The notes: generated by a model not told the origin, from the sequence alone. A DNA stretch of 35,274 nucleotides from Lachnospiraceae bacterium (GCA_017479085.1 JAFVCQ010000083.1:1-35274); one strand, 5' to 3'. Positions 1-8,328 are shown, counted from the first letter of the stretch. Numbers and translations are program-made.

Positions 1-168
1 AAGGCGACCCTTACGAGCCAGCGGCTGAGCGATTTCCTTGCCTCAATTGGAACGCCGGAAAACCAGATGGCATTTCAAAAGGCGTATATAAGCTTTATCT
101 TGGAGCACTATATGGTTGATATCAGTGATCAGATTACACAGATGACTTTGCAAAAGAGATGGGCTTGA
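1..168 (+). CDS. C-terminal end of an unidentified protein (5' truncated by the window)
   Basis: An open frame enters at base 1 and reads 55 codons to a TGA at 166-168. The peptide (start KATLTSQRLSDFLASIGTPE) has no motif I can assign. The phrase LTSQRLSDFL faintly recalls some DDE transposases of the IS4/IS1634 type, but that is only an impression. No start is visible because the gene begins outside the window. About 118 bases without a gene separate it from trmB. Confidence 0.4.
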   Translation, partial: KATLTSQRLSDFLASIGTPENQMAFQKAYISFILEHYMVDISDQITQMTLQKRWA

Positions 169-286
169 TTAAGGATATACATGATATGGGCAAATATATG
201 AAATGCTAAATTGGCAAGGCATGATATTACAATGCAAATCTCACGATCAAGGAAATAGCAGAGAACAGTAACAAGGAGAACAGAAT

Positions 287-940
287 ATGCGATTACGAAA
301 TGTACCGGGTTCGAGGGATGTGATTGCCGGAAGCCGGTTTACGATTAAGAATGAGACGGAATATAAAGGAAAATGGAATACCGTATTCGGTAACGACCAT
401 CCGATCCATATTGAGATCGGCATGGGGAAGGGGCAGTTTATTCTGACGCTTGCGAGGGAGAATCCGGATATCAACTATGTGGGGATTGAAAAATATTCTT
501 CCGTTCTGGTGCGGGCGATTGAGAAGCAGGAGACGGAGGAGCTTTCGAATCTGTGTTTTATCCGCATGGAGGCAGAGAATATTGCAGATGTCTTTGAGGA
601 GGGAGAGGTGGATCGGATTTATCTGAATTTCTCTGACCCGTGGCCGAAGGACCGCCATGCAAAAAGAAGGCTTACTTCAACGGCATTTTTAGAACGGTAT
701 GAGAGGATTCTGGCGAAGGAAGGACATGTGATCTTCAAGACGGATAACAGAGATCTGTTTGACTTTTCGTTAGACCAGGTGGAACAGGCACCGGACTGGA
801 AGCTGCTCAATTCGACCTTTGACCTGCATCATTCGGAGTATGTGGAAGGGAATGTGATGACGGAATATGAGACACGATTTGTGGAAAAAGGGAATGCAAT
901 CTGCCGGATGGAGATCATGCAGATAGAACATGAAACATAA
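287..940 (+). CDS. trmB: tRNA (guanine-N7-)-methyltransferase TrmB
   Basis: Cytosolic SAM-dependent enzyme that methylates N7 of G46 in the tRNA variable loop. The 217-residue length is typical. Visible signatures are the SAM-binding IEIGMGKGQF around residues 42-51, the acidic GIEKY strand end near 66-70, and the family hallmark DPWPKDRHAKRRL at about 117-129, which contains the catalytic aspartate and tRNA-contacting basic residues. The C-terminal TEYETRF stretch is also characteristic. The ATG follows an AAGGAGA-type ribosome site about 8 bases upstream. The gene stands alone and is followed directly by a hairpin. The family assignment is secure. Confidence 0.96.
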   Translation: MRLRNVPGSRDVIAGSRFTIKNETEYKGKWNTVFGNDHPIHIEIGMGKGQFILTLARENPDINYVGIEKYSSVLVRAIEKQETEELSNLCFIRMEAENIADVFEEGEVDRIYLNFSDPWPKDRHAKRRLTSTAFLERYERILAKEGHVIFKTDNRDLFDFSLDQVEQAPDWKLLNSTFDLHHSEYVEGNVMTEYETRFVEKGNAICRMEIMQIEHET

Positions 941-969
941 GCGGAGAGGTCAATGAGACCTGTGTCCGC
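941..969 (+). other. Hairpin immediately after trmB
   Basis: The outer arms GCGGA/TCCGC and inner arms AGGTC/GACCT form a stem-loop starting on the base after the trmB stop. No T-run follows, so it is not a classical intrinsic terminator. It may end or stabilise the trmB message. Confidence 0.45.
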
Positions 970-1078
970 ATCAACAATCCAATATCCCTGACACCGGCGG
1001 CTTCCTATTTGATCAGTTTCCTCATTAGGGGATCCAATGTAAGTTGCAATTATTTGTGTGAATTTTCTGACTAATCTC

Positions 1079-1101
1079 TGATACCTTTCGGGCAGGTATC
1101 A
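1079..1101. other. 8-bp perfect inverted repeat in the trmB-hisA gap
   Basis: TGATACCT and AGGTATCA flank a 7-base loop. Neither side carries a T-tract, so a terminator role is not supported. It could be a protein-binding dyad or an RNA hairpin upstream of the small ORF at 1161. The rest of 970-1160 shows nothing I can name. Confidence 0.35.
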
Positions 1102-1160
1102 TCGTAACAAATCCACCCATACAGAATAGAATAACAACAAGAAAGACAGGTGTTGACTGC

Positions 1161-1295
1161 ATGAACAAAATATGTTGTGCCCTGACGGGAAAGCTCTATG
1201 AGATGAGGCATCAGTATCCGGCTCTTGTCAAATTCGAAAAAAAGATGGATGTGGTGAAGCGGGAACTGAACAAGAATGAAGATAAAAAAAGATAA
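1161..1295 (+). CDS. Small hypothetical protein, 44 aa, Lys/Glu-rich
   Basis: A short open frame begins MNKICCALTGKLYEMRHQYP and continues with a charged, probably helical tail ending NEDKKR. A GACAGG sequence about 10 bases upstream is a modest ribosome site. It lies between trmB and the hisA promoter, whose -35 box begins 5 bases after the stop. I recognise no family. The amphipathic, lysine-rich character and apparently ordinary codons make it a plausible small protein, but there is no independent support. Confidence 0.35.
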   Translation: MNKICCALTGKLYEMRHQYPALVKFEKKMDVVKRELNKNEDKKR

Positions 1296-1299
1296 TTGA

Positions 1300-1328
1300 T
1301 TGTACTTATGATAAAAATATGGTAATAT
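1300..1328 (+). promoter_or_regulatory. Probable sigma-A promoter of hisA
   Basis: TTGTAC (1300-1305) and TAATAT (1323-1328) are separated by exactly 17 bases. The predicted leader of about 60 bases contains a small CCGGT/ACCGG hairpin (1333-1350) before the hisA ribosome site. It suggests hisA is transcribed on its own rather than from a histidine operon. Confidence 0.5.
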
Positions 1329-1395
1329 GAAGCCGGTGGCTGTTGACCGGTGAAGATCAACTGCGAATCAGGAATGGAGAAACAGGAGAAGAAGC

Positions 1396-2172
1396 ATGCA
1401 GTTCAGACCATGTATTGACATACACAACGGACAGGTAAAACAGATCGTCGGCGGCACTCTGTCAGATGCGGGAAGTCGCGCCGAGGAGAATTTTGTGGCA
1501 GAGCAGGATGCCGCCTTCTATGCCAGACTATATCGGGAAAGCGGGATCCGGGGGGGACATATCATTCTGTTGAACAAGGCGGGGACTCCTTATTATGATG
1601 AAGATGTGGCACAGGCAAAGCTGGCGTTGTCGGAATATCCGGGAGGATTGCAGTTGGGTGGCGGAATCACCGCAGACAATGCAGGGTATTTTCTCTCCCT
1701 TGGGGCAAGTCACGTCATTGTGACCTCCTATGTGTTTTCGGAGGGCAGGGTTGACTATGACCGGCTGAAGGCTCTGGTGAAGGCAGTTGGCAGAGAGCAT
1801 CTGGTTCTGGATCTCAGCTGCCGCAGACGGGAGGATCGGTATTACATCGTGACAGACCGGTGGCAGAGGTTCACGGATGAGATCATCTCTAAGGAAACGA
1901 TTGAACGATTACAGGATTATGCAGATGAATTTCTGATCCATGCAGTGGATGTGGAGGGACAGGCCGGCGGTGTGGAATGTGATCTGGTTCGCATGCTGGG
2001 CGATTATGCCGGCATACCGATCACCTATGCCGGCGGTGTGGGCTCCTATGAGGATATCGGGACGATCCGTGCGCTGGGCAGAGGACGGTTGCATGTCACG
2101 ATCGGAAGTGCGCTGGATTTGTTTGGCGGTCAACTGGACTACAACCGGGTACTTGCCATGATGGATGCCTGA
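1396..2172 (+). CDS. hisA: HisA of the eukaryotic (HIS6) type: ProFAR isomerase
   Basis: Catalyses the Amadori isomerisation of ProFAR to PRFAR in histidine biosynthesis; a cytosolic (beta/alpha)8 barrel. At 258 residues it matches the eukaryotic-type isomerases rather than ordinary bacterial HisA. Telling stretches, which I recall from yeast HIS6, are CIDIHNGQVKQIVGGTL (6-22), LQLGGGI (85-91), VIVTSYVF (107-114), LDLSCR (138-143), EFLIHAVDVEG (178-188), YAGG (211-214) and GSALDLFGG (237-245). D8 would be the first catalytic acid. An AGGAGAAG ribosome site precedes the ATG. No other his gene is in the window; the next gene is an unrelated membrane protein. The family call is firm; the exact subtype rests on remembered similarity. 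Confidence 0.9.
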   Translation: MQFRPCIDIHNGQVKQIVGGTLSDAGSRAEENFVAEQDAAFYARLYRESGIRGGHIILLNKAGTPYYDEDVAQAKLALSEYPGGLQLGGGITADNAGYFLSLGASHVIVTSYVFSEGRVDYDRLKALVKAVGREHLVLDLSCRRREDRYYIVTDRWQRFTDEIISKETIERLQDYADEFLIHAVDVEGQAGGVECDLVRMLGDYAGIPITYAGGVGSYEDIGTIRALGRGRLHVTIGSALDLFGGQLDYNRVLAMMDA

Positions 2173-2305
2173 GGCAGTCTGCTGGCGTGCATGGTTATGG
2201 AGCGGAGCAGGCATCCTTTGCAGGCATATGGCAAATAAACATGCAGGAAGGAACCCGGACGGAAGATTCCGTGTACATGGGTGGACAAGAGATAGGATAA
2301 TGATA

Positions 2306-4936
2306 ATGAAGACGAATCGAATTTGGAATTTTTTGAAGGACAAATATATATATACAGTTACTCTGCTCCTTGCCTTGTTGATGATGGTGGGAGCGTGGAA
2401 GATCGGGGAGATTGGTCCCTTTGGCGGGAAATCGCTGGTGGTAGTGGATGGTGTACACCAGTATCTTCCCTTTTTTTCAGAATATCAGGAGAAATTAAAA
2501 CATTTGGGAAGCATGCAGTATACGTTCGACGTGGGACTGGGCAACAATTTCCTTTCCCTTTGGTCGTATTATCTGTCAAGCCCGTTTAACCTGATCATTC
2601 TGCTCTGTGCCAAATCCCATTTACCGATGGCGCTGAATCTGATCATCTCAGTGAAGATCATACTGGCCGCCGGTTCCTTTGCTTACTTTTTGATGCATGC
2701 GGGAAGAAAGCCGGTGAAGAATCCGGGCATCATTGCCTTTTCCCTGCTCTATGCGTTCAGCAGCTATGTCGTGGGGTATTACTGGAACCTGATGTGGCTG
2801 GACTGTATTTTTATTTTCCCGATCATATTGCTGGGCATGGAGCGGATGTTTACCAAACAGGACAGCCGCACCTATGTGCTGGCACTGCTTTACAGCTTTA
2901 TCTGTAATTACTATATCAGCTTTATGATCTGTCTGTTTTTGGTGCTGTGGTTTTTTACCTTTTCGTTCCACAGCTTTCGGGAGCTGTTGGAGAAGGGAAT
3001 ACGCTTTGCTGTTGCATCGTTGACGACCGCAATGATGAGTGCGGTCGTGCTGCTGCCGGCTTATAAGGGCATCATGACGACGGCCTCGGCAGAGTTTGAG
3101 CTGCCGGAGTGGGAGTTCTATGGCTCCTTTGCGGATACGCTCCGATCGCATTTATTCTGTTCGGAGGTCATGACCAATCAGGTGGGGGATGCGGGGACGA
3201 ATCTGTATTGTGGGATCTTTACCATCCTGTTGGCAGGTATCTTTTTTTTGATGGGCAGTATCTCTCTGGAAAAGAAGGTCAAATATGGATTGCTGTTGGC
3301 GCTGTTGGTGATCAGCTTTAATAATGAGCAGCTCAATTACATCTGGCATGGCTTTCACAATCAGTATGGAATTCCAAACCGGTGTGCCTTTTTGTATATC
3401 TTTCTGCTGCTGCTTATGGCCTATGAGGTATGGCTGAAAAGGGATGCCATCCGCGTGCCGATGATCCTCGTATCCTATATGGTCAGTATGCTGTTTGTGG
3501 CATTCTGCTATTTTCATGGGGAAGTCACATACGAGACGAAGGTCTATATCCTGACGGGCGGACTGCTGACCCTGTATCTGGTACTGTTCCTTCTGTATCG
3601 GGAGCTGCATCTGGGAAAAAAGGTGATAGCCGGTCTTCTGGTGTTTGTAGCTCTGGTGGAGATGGCTGTCAACGGGCTGAATGGGTTCAAACAGGTGGGC
3701 AGCTCGGAACCGGACTATTATTATGGCGATACGGACACGTTTGAGGAGCTGATTGAGCGGGTAGAGGAGAAGGATGACAGCTTCTATCGGGCAGATATTT
3801 TACAGCCACGGCTGGTGGATGAGGCCACATGGTATAATTTGAGGAGTGTGGGGATCTTCGGTTCCACGGTGCGGGGCGAGCTGGTGGACATCATGGGTAA
3901 GCTTGGCTTTTATACCGGAGCCAATGAGTATCTGTATTACGGTGCCACTCCGGTGACCAATGCTCTGTTTGGGGTCAGGTATGTCTATACCCGGGACGAG
4001 GATTTTGTCAATGTGGACATGGATCTGTATGATACCGAGGAGGACATTTCCGTTTACAAAAATAACTATGTTTTGCCAGTGGGATATATGGTAAAAGAGG
4101 ATATATTAGACTATGACACCGAGAACAGCGGTCCCTTTACGGTGCTGAATGAGATATGTGGAGCCATGACAGGAATTGAACCGGTCTTTACCTCCATCTA
4201 TGATGATATGCAGACGGAGACTTATGGAACCAATGTGGATGTTACGCTGCGGGATGAATTCAATGCGGATTACAGCAAGGCCAACAGCAGTGCAAGGGCG
4301 GACATTATCTATACGATTCCGAGGGATATGGATCTGTATGTGAGCTGCCGGGGAAGCCATGTGCACAAGGTGGCACTCCTGATCGATGGAGATGAGGTGG
4401 CATATGACCGGTATCATGGACAGTTGTTCCGGGTTGGCGAGGTGAAAGCGGGACAGAAGGTGGACATTCAGTTTGTGTTAGATGACGGAGAGGATCAGAG
4501 TGGAGAACTCTACTGCTACCCGATGGAATTTGCGAGGAATCAGTTCCAGTCCTTTTATAATGTGTTGTCCAACCAGTCCATGCAGGTGACAAAGTTTAGT
4601 GACACGAAGATCGAGGGCACCATATCCGCCTTAGAGGATGGAGTGTTTATGACATCGATTCCATACGACGATGGATGGACGATATATGCAGATGGAGAAC
4701 AGGTAGATACCTACATGGTGTTAGACGGATTTCTGGGAACCGAGCTGGAGAAGGGAGAGCATACGATCCGGATGGTATACCACTGTCCGGGACTCCTTGC
4801 CGGTTTTGGCATGACGATCCTGGGAGGTCTGGCATTTTACCTGATATGCAGAATAGAAAAAAAGAAGATTCAATATATCCCAAAGCGCAGGCAGCGCAGG
4901 AAGGAGGAAGACAAAGATGAAAAAGAGAGCAGTTAA
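2306..4936 (+). CDS. YfhO family multi-pass membrane protein
   Basis: An 876-residue integral membrane protein of the YfhO family, linked in Bacillus and Listeria to glycosylation of cell-wall or lipoteichoic polymers (family knowledge, not shown here). A first transmembrane helix (about 15-30) is followed by the family signature DGVHQYLPFFSEY and DVGLGNNFLSLWSYYLSSPFN. About ten more hydrophobic segments follow, then a large extracytoplasmic region, and a final helix near GLLAGFGMTILGGLAFYLI before a Lys/Arg-rich tail. The frame is open from 2165, overlapping hisA, but the first 47 codons are unlike the family. ATG 2306 follows AGATAGG at a better distance, and 2300 is also possible. The end overlaps galU by 20 bases, implying translational coupling and a shared role in sugar-polymer assembly. 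Confidence 0.88.
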   Translation: MKTNRIWNFLKDKYIYTVTLLLALLMMVGAWKIGEIGPFGGKSLVVVDGVHQYLPFFSEYQEKLKHLGSMQYTFDVGLGNNFLSLWSYYLSSPFNLIILLCAKSHLPMALNLIISVKIILAAGSFAYFLMHAGRKPVKNPGIIAFSLLYAFSSYVVGYYWNLMWLDCIFIFPIILLGMERMFTKQDSRTYVLALLYSFICNYYISFMICLFLVLWFFTFSFHSFRELLEKGIRFAVASLTTAMMSAVVLLPAYKGIMTTASAEFELPEWEFYGSFADTLRSHLFCSEVMTNQVGDAGTNLYCGIFTILLAGIFFLMGSISLEKKVKYGLLLALLVISFNNEQLNYIWHGFHNQYGIPNRCAFLYIFLLLLMAYEVWLKRDAIRVPMILVSYMVSMLFVAFCYFHGEVTYETKVYILTGGLLTLYLVLFLLYRELHLGKKVIAGLLVFVALVEMAVNGLNGFKQVGSSEPDYYYGDTDTFEELIERVEEKDDSFYRADILQPRLVDEATWYNLRSVGIFGSTVRGELVDIMGKLGFYTGANEYLYYGATPVTNALFGVRYVYTRDEDFVNVDMDLYDTEEDISVYKNNYVLPVGYMVKEDILDYDTENSGPFTVLNEICGAMTGIEPVFTSIYDDMQTETYGTNVDVTLRDEFNADYSKANSSARADIIYTIPRDMDLYVSCRGSHVHKVALLIDGDEVAYDRYHGQLFRVGEVKAGQKVDIQFVLDDGEDQSGELYCYPMEFARNQFQSFYNVLSNQSMQVTKFSDTKIEGTISALEDGVFMTSIPYDDGWTIYADGEQVDTYMVLDGFLGTELEKGEHTIRMVYHCPGLLAGFGMTILGGLAFYLICRIEKKKIQYIPKRRQRRKEEDKDEKESS

Positions 4937-5819
4937 GAAGGCCGTGATACCGGCAGCAGGGTTGGGAACCCGGTTTCTTCCGGCAACCAAGGCAATTCCG
5001 AAGGAGATGCTGCCCATTGTAGATATTCCTACCGTTCAATACATTGTGAAGGAGGCAGTAGACAGCGGGATTGAAGAGATCCTGATCATCACTAATTCCA
5101 ATAAGCACTGTATGGAGAATCACTTTGACCGGGCTTATGAGCTGGAGAACCGGCTGATGGAGTCGCAAAAAGAGGAAGAGTACCATATGGTTTGTGATAT
5201 TGCGAATATGGCCAATATCTACTATGTCAGACAGAAGGAGCCCAAGGGACTGGGGCATGCCATCCTGTGTGCAAAATCCTTTATCGGTGAGGAGCCGTTT
5301 GCGGTTCTGGTAGGGGATGATGTGGTGGAAAACAGGGATGGCAAACCGGCCTTAAAACAGTTGATCGAGGCCTATGACGAGGTGCAGGCTTCCATTGTCG
5401 GTGTACAGACGGTATCGGATGAGGACGTCAGCAAATATGGAATCGTCGAGCCGGCCAGACAGCCGGCGGGACGCAGGGTCAAGCTGAGCTCTATGGTGGA
5501 GAAGCCGAAGAAGGAGGAGGCACCGAGTAACCTTGCGGTGCTGGGTCGTTATGTTCTGACGCCGGAGATCTTTGACTATCTCGAGACGCAGACGCCGGGA
5601 GCGGGAGGAGAGATTCAGCTCACGGATTCGATCAAGAGCCTGATGATCAGTCAGGCGGTGTATGCCTATGATTTTGAAGGTATCCGCTATGATGTGGGGG
5701 ATAAGTTTGGATTTATCAAGGCAACGGTGGAGTATGCCCTGGAGCGGGAGGAGCTTCGGGAGAAGCTGCAGACCTATCTGAAGGATCTGGTAACGACATT
5801 CGGGCAGCCGGAGGCATAG
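4917..5819 (+). CDS. galU: UTP-glucose-1-phosphate uridylyltransferase
   Basis: Makes UDP-glucose from UTP and glucose-1-phosphate, the donor for glycolipids, teichoic acid glycosylation and exopolysaccharide. The 300-residue chain has the nucleotide-binding signature AAGLGTRFLPATKAIPKEMLPI near the N-terminus, EPKGLGHAI at about 108-116 and VGDD near 132. The GGEIQLTDSI and YDVGDKFGFIKA motifs are also typical of GalU. The ATG lies inside the YfhO gene end with AGGAGG just upstream. The pairing suggests that GalU supplies the sugar nucleotide for envelope glycosylation involving the YfhO protein; that link is inference from position. Confidence 0.95.
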   Translation: MKKRAVKKAVIPAAGLGTRFLPATKAIPKEMLPIVDIPTVQYIVKEAVDSGIEEILIITNSNKHCMENHFDRAYELENRLMESQKEEEYHMVCDIANMANIYYVRQKEPKGLGHAILCAKSFIGEEPFAVLVGDDVVENRDGKPALKQLIEAYDEVQASIVGVQTVSDEDVSKYGIVEPARQPAGRRVKLSSMVEKPKKEEAPSNLAVLGRYVLTPEIFDYLETQTPGAGGEIQLTDSIKSLMISQAVYAYDFEGIRYDVGDKFGFIKATVEYALEREELREKLQTYLKDLVTTFGQPEA

Positions 5820-5883
5820 GGTTCCGGAAACGGGAACCATGCAGATCAAATGTTCTTTAGCAAATGAAAGCGGGGAGTGTAAA

Positions 5884-7713
5884 ATGGAAAAAAATGAACG
5901 ATTGGGCAGATTGATGATCCTTAATTTTCTGTTGGTGCTGCTGCTCATAGTGACGGTTCTGTTCGGTACCGTGATCCTGTTGGGAAAGCTGGATGAGCTG
6001 GGAGCAGATAATGGCGTGAAGACCATGCTGCTGATCATTCATGTGTCGATTATAGTGGTCATGCTTGCGCTTGCGGCCTATATGGTTCGTGTGGTGCAGC
6101 GGGAGGAGAAGCTGTCCAACGTCAAGACGGATAAATATAAAAAGTTATTTATGAATCTGCCGATCGGTTTTGCGCAGGTAAAGGTGTTAAGAGAGTCCCA
6201 GACAGGACACAGTCTGGGATATCAGATATCGGATGCAAATGCTACCTTTGGCAGTTTATTTGGTCTGAATGAGGCAGATTATTATGATAAGGTGATCTCG
6301 GACAGCCGGATGGAAACGCTGCAACACATCAATGCATGGTTTAAGGCCTACGACAATTCCGGCACGAAAATGGGCGAGCTGATGACAGTGGAGATCACGA
6401 TGGAGAATCTGAATAAGGTGTTCCACACGTTGATGTATAAGCTCGAACCGGATTATATCAACATGGTTGTGATCGATATCACAGAGCAGAAGGAAACCGA
6501 GAATAAGCTGTCTTCGGCTATTGAGGCGGCGAATGTGGCTTACCGGACGCAGGCAGAATTTCTTGCCAATATGTCCCATGAGATCCGGACACCGATCAAT
6601 GGGATTCTGGGCATGCTGCAGCTCACGCTGATGGCGGAGGATCTACAGGCGGACTACAGAGATAACCTGATCATTGCGAAAAACAGTGCGGATACCCTTC
6701 TTCGACTTGTCAATGATATTCTGGATCTGTCTAAGCTGGAGGCAGGAAAGTATAATCTGCGCGAGGAGGATTTTGACCTGAAGGGAGTGATCGAGGAGAC
6801 GGTGGCGGCTCAGCTTCCGGCTGCAAAGGGCAAGACGCTGACACTGGATTGCTCGTTCGGCGGACAGATACCGGAGCTGGTGCGGGGCGATGCACAGCGG
6901 ATTCAGCAGGTCTTGAATTGTCTGCTCTCCAATGCCATCAAATTTACAAATGAGGGCGGTGTAAGGGTCAAGGTTGCCTGTATCGATGATACACAGGACA
7001 AGATCAAGCTCCGGATCGCAGTGGTGGATTCCGGAATCGGAATCTCGGATGAAGACAAGAAGAAGCTGTTCATCCGGTTCTCACAGGTGGATTCCTCGGA
7101 TACCCGCAAATATGGCGGGTCAGGACTGGGTCTGGTCATCACCAAGCAGATCATTGAGCTGATGAAGGGCGAGATTACGGTACAGAGTAAGGAGGGAATC
7201 GGTTCCACCTTTATCGTTGAGATTCCGATTAAGCTTGTGAAACACAAACAAAAGAAGGATGCCGAAACCGGGCAGAAGGATCCGGCACTCTATTCCATCA
7301 ACAGCCATGCCAGAGCAAGAATTCTTGTGGCAGAGGATGAGCCGGTCAACCAACAGGTCATCGGCAAGCTGCTGGGAATGGCAGGATACTCCTATGATAT
7401 CGCAGAAAATGGAGAAAAGGCTGTGGAGCTTTACAAGCTGAAGGAGTATCAGGCGGCTCTGTTTGATGTACAGATGCCGGTGATGGATGGTCTGGAGGCG
7501 ACCCGGAGGATTCGGGATCTCGAAGCGAAGCTGGAGAAGCAACGCCTTCCGATCATAGCGGTGACAGCCCGCGCCATGTTCGGAGATAAGGAACGGATTC
7601 TGGAGGCGAAGCTGGATGATTATATTGCAAAGCCTTATAATCTGAATGATGTGGTGGAGATACTCAATCAGTATGTGAACCAAGAGGAGCAGGCAGAGTC
7701 GGAAGATGCCTGA
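5884..7713 (+). CDS. Membrane hybrid sensor histidine kinase/response regulator
   Basis: A 609-residue signalling protein. Two transmembrane helices (about 11-33 and 47-67) enclose only a short outer loop, so sensing is probably cytosolic or intramembrane. A PAS-like region (about 80-200) ends in VVIDITEQKE. The HisKA helix carries the H-box ANMSHEIRTPINGILGM with phospho-acceptor H232. The ATPase domain shows the N-box SNAIKFTNEGG, G1 DSGIGI and G2 GGSGLGLVI. A fused receiver domain has LVAEDEPVN and phospho-acceptor D528 in LFDVQMPVMDG, with the conserved lysine in IAKP. There is no C-terminal HPt domain and no adjacent regulator, so output must pass to an unlinked partner. ATG 5884 is preferred over 5839 because GGGGAG sits 7 bases upstream. 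Confidence 0.92.
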   Translation: MEKNERLGRLMILNFLLVLLLIVTVLFGTVILLGKLDELGADNGVKTMLLIIHVSIIVVMLALAAYMVRVVQREEKLSNVKTDKYKKLFMNLPIGFAQVKVLRESQTGHSLGYQISDANATFGSLFGLNEADYYDKVISDSRMETLQHINAWFKAYDNSGTKMGELMTVEITMENLNKVFHTLMYKLEPDYINMVVIDITEQKETENKLSSAIEAANVAYRTQAEFLANMSHEIRTPINGILGMLQLTLMAEDLQADYRDNLIIAKNSADTLLRLVNDILDLSKLEAGKYNLREEDFDLKGVIEETVAAQLPAAKGKTLTLDCSFGGQIPELVRGDAQRIQQVLNCLLSNAIKFTNEGGVRVKVACIDDTQDKIKLRIAVVDSGIGISDEDKKKLFIRFSQVDSSDTRKYGGSGLGLVITKQIIELMKGEITVQSKEGIGSTFIVEIPIKLVKHKQKKDAETGQKDPALYSINSHARARILVAEDEPVNQQVIGKLLGMAGYSYDIAENGEKAVELYKLKEYQAALFDVQMPVMDGLEATRRIRDLEAKLEKQRLPIIAVTARAMFGDKERILEAKLDDYIAKPYNLNDVVEILNQYVNQEEQAESEDA

Positions 7714-7744
7714 CTGCGTATTATTTTGACAAAGGAGTTTTGCT

Positions 7745-7844
7745 CAATGCAATGTCATTTAGTTAAGGATTAGCCAGTGAATAGCTACCGGAATGGGAAA
7801 CATATACCATATTCGGTAGCGTCCGGCTTATCTAAATGACATTG
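7745..7844 (-). mobile_element. Non-autonomous inverted-repeat element, copy A (100 bp) with 10-bp target duplication
   Basis: Ends are CAATGTCATTTAGTTAAG and CTTATCTAAATGACATTG. A perfect 10-bp direct repeat GAGTTTTGCT flanks it (7735-7744 and 7845-7854). An extra CAATG is duplicated at the left end. Read on the minus strand, its inner sequence matches copy C (31918-32125) with about 110 bases removed between CCGG repeats. Inner arms GCTACCG/CGGTAGC make it a near-continuous hairpin. There is no coding capacity. The right terminus forms the last three codons and the stop of the minus-strand yaaL gene. Confidence 0.88.
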
Positions 7845-8080
7845 GAGTTTTGCTGGATCTGTTTTAACAGAAATTTGTACTGCATGTACGCTCCCTTGAG
7901 CTGATAGGCGTAGCAGTCGATCAGATCGGGGTCGGTCTGATAATTCAGATGCAGGAGTAATGTATCAATCTTTTTTTTCGTATTATTTAAATCGGTCAGT
8001 AATGAGGAATCGGTTGTCGAAGCAGACTGCGGCAATGGTTCCTTTTTTTTATACCGTTTTGAATGAAAGACAGTTCGCAT
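7832..8080 (-). CDS. yaaL: YaaL-like (DUF2508) small protein with an element-derived C-terminus
   Basis: An 82-residue soluble protein of unknown function. The core from about residue 30, LNNTKKKIDTLLLHLNYQTD then PDLIDCYAYQLKGAYMQYKF, fits the DUF2508/YaaL family (helical, PDLID motif). In many Firmicutes this gene directly follows recR; here it is about 15 kb away, alone and on the opposite strand. The start is supported by GGAGG 5 bases before the ATG. The final residues NVI and the TAG stop are read from the terminus of inserted element copy A. Without the element the frame would run on into the antisense of the kinase gene, so the native C-terminus is unclear. Family call fairly confident. 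Confidence 0.75.
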   Translation of the reverse strand: MRTVFHSKRYKKKEPLPQSASTTDSSLLTDLNNTKKKIDTLLLHLNYQTDPDLIDCYAYQLKGAYMQYKFLLKQIQQNSNVI

Positions 8081-8110
8081 AAAAGCCTCCTTTTCAAATC
8101 ATGAAGTTTT

Positions 8111-8146
8111 GGGACAAGGCTATGTAGCGCGCAAACGGCTTGTCCC
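8111..8146. other. Hairpin upstream of yaaL
   Basis: GGGACAAG and CTTGTCCC form an 8-bp perfect stem with a 20-base loop containing GTAGCGCGC. It lies just upstream of the yaaL ribosome site on the minus strand, so it could sit in that leader. No T-tract is present on either side. Confidence 0.4.
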
Positions 8147-8226
8147 ATATTGACATAGTCAAACCTCGAATCCGAGTGTGATATGTATTTAAAAGTATAG
8201 GAGAAAGAAGTTTGGTTTATTCATGT

Positions 8227-8328
8227 TTATGAAAATTTGTTCAAATTTATGAATAAAAGTTCAAAAAGTTATGAACAAAAGTTCAAAAAGCCGGCATAAA
8301 AAGTTATAATTTCGGCCGCTTTTTGAAC
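8227..8328. promoter_or_regulatory. 22-bp tandem repeats with dyads upstream of the Tad promoter
   Basis: Two adjacent 22-bp units (8247-8268, 8269-8290) differ at one base and share AAAAGTTCAAAAAG; a degenerate third unit precedes them (8227-8246). The second unit contains the palindrome TGAACAAAAGTTCA (8272-8285). An inverted copy CTTTTTGAAC at 8319-8328 can pair perfectly with 8281-8290. Spacing of 22 bp equals about two helical turns, as expected of cooperative binding sites. The array ends 36 bp before a strong promoter -35 box. I read it as an operator array for the pilus locus; the regulator is unknown. The remainder of 8081-8422 shows no gene. Confidence 0.5.

Noticed and set aside
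1079-1101. Inverted repeat as a terminator for trmB
   Set aside because: No T-tract on either strand and over 130 bases from the trmB stop.
2165-2305. Extended N-terminus for the YfhO protein from ATG 2165
   Set aside because: The extra 47 residues are hydrophilic, unlike the family, and overlap hisA; ATG 2306 precedes the expected first membrane helix.
8227-8290. GTTCAAA repeats as a CRISPR or replication-origin iteron array
   Set aside because: Only two full 22-bp units, no spacers, no initiator gene; a regulatory array before the pilus promoter explains them better.
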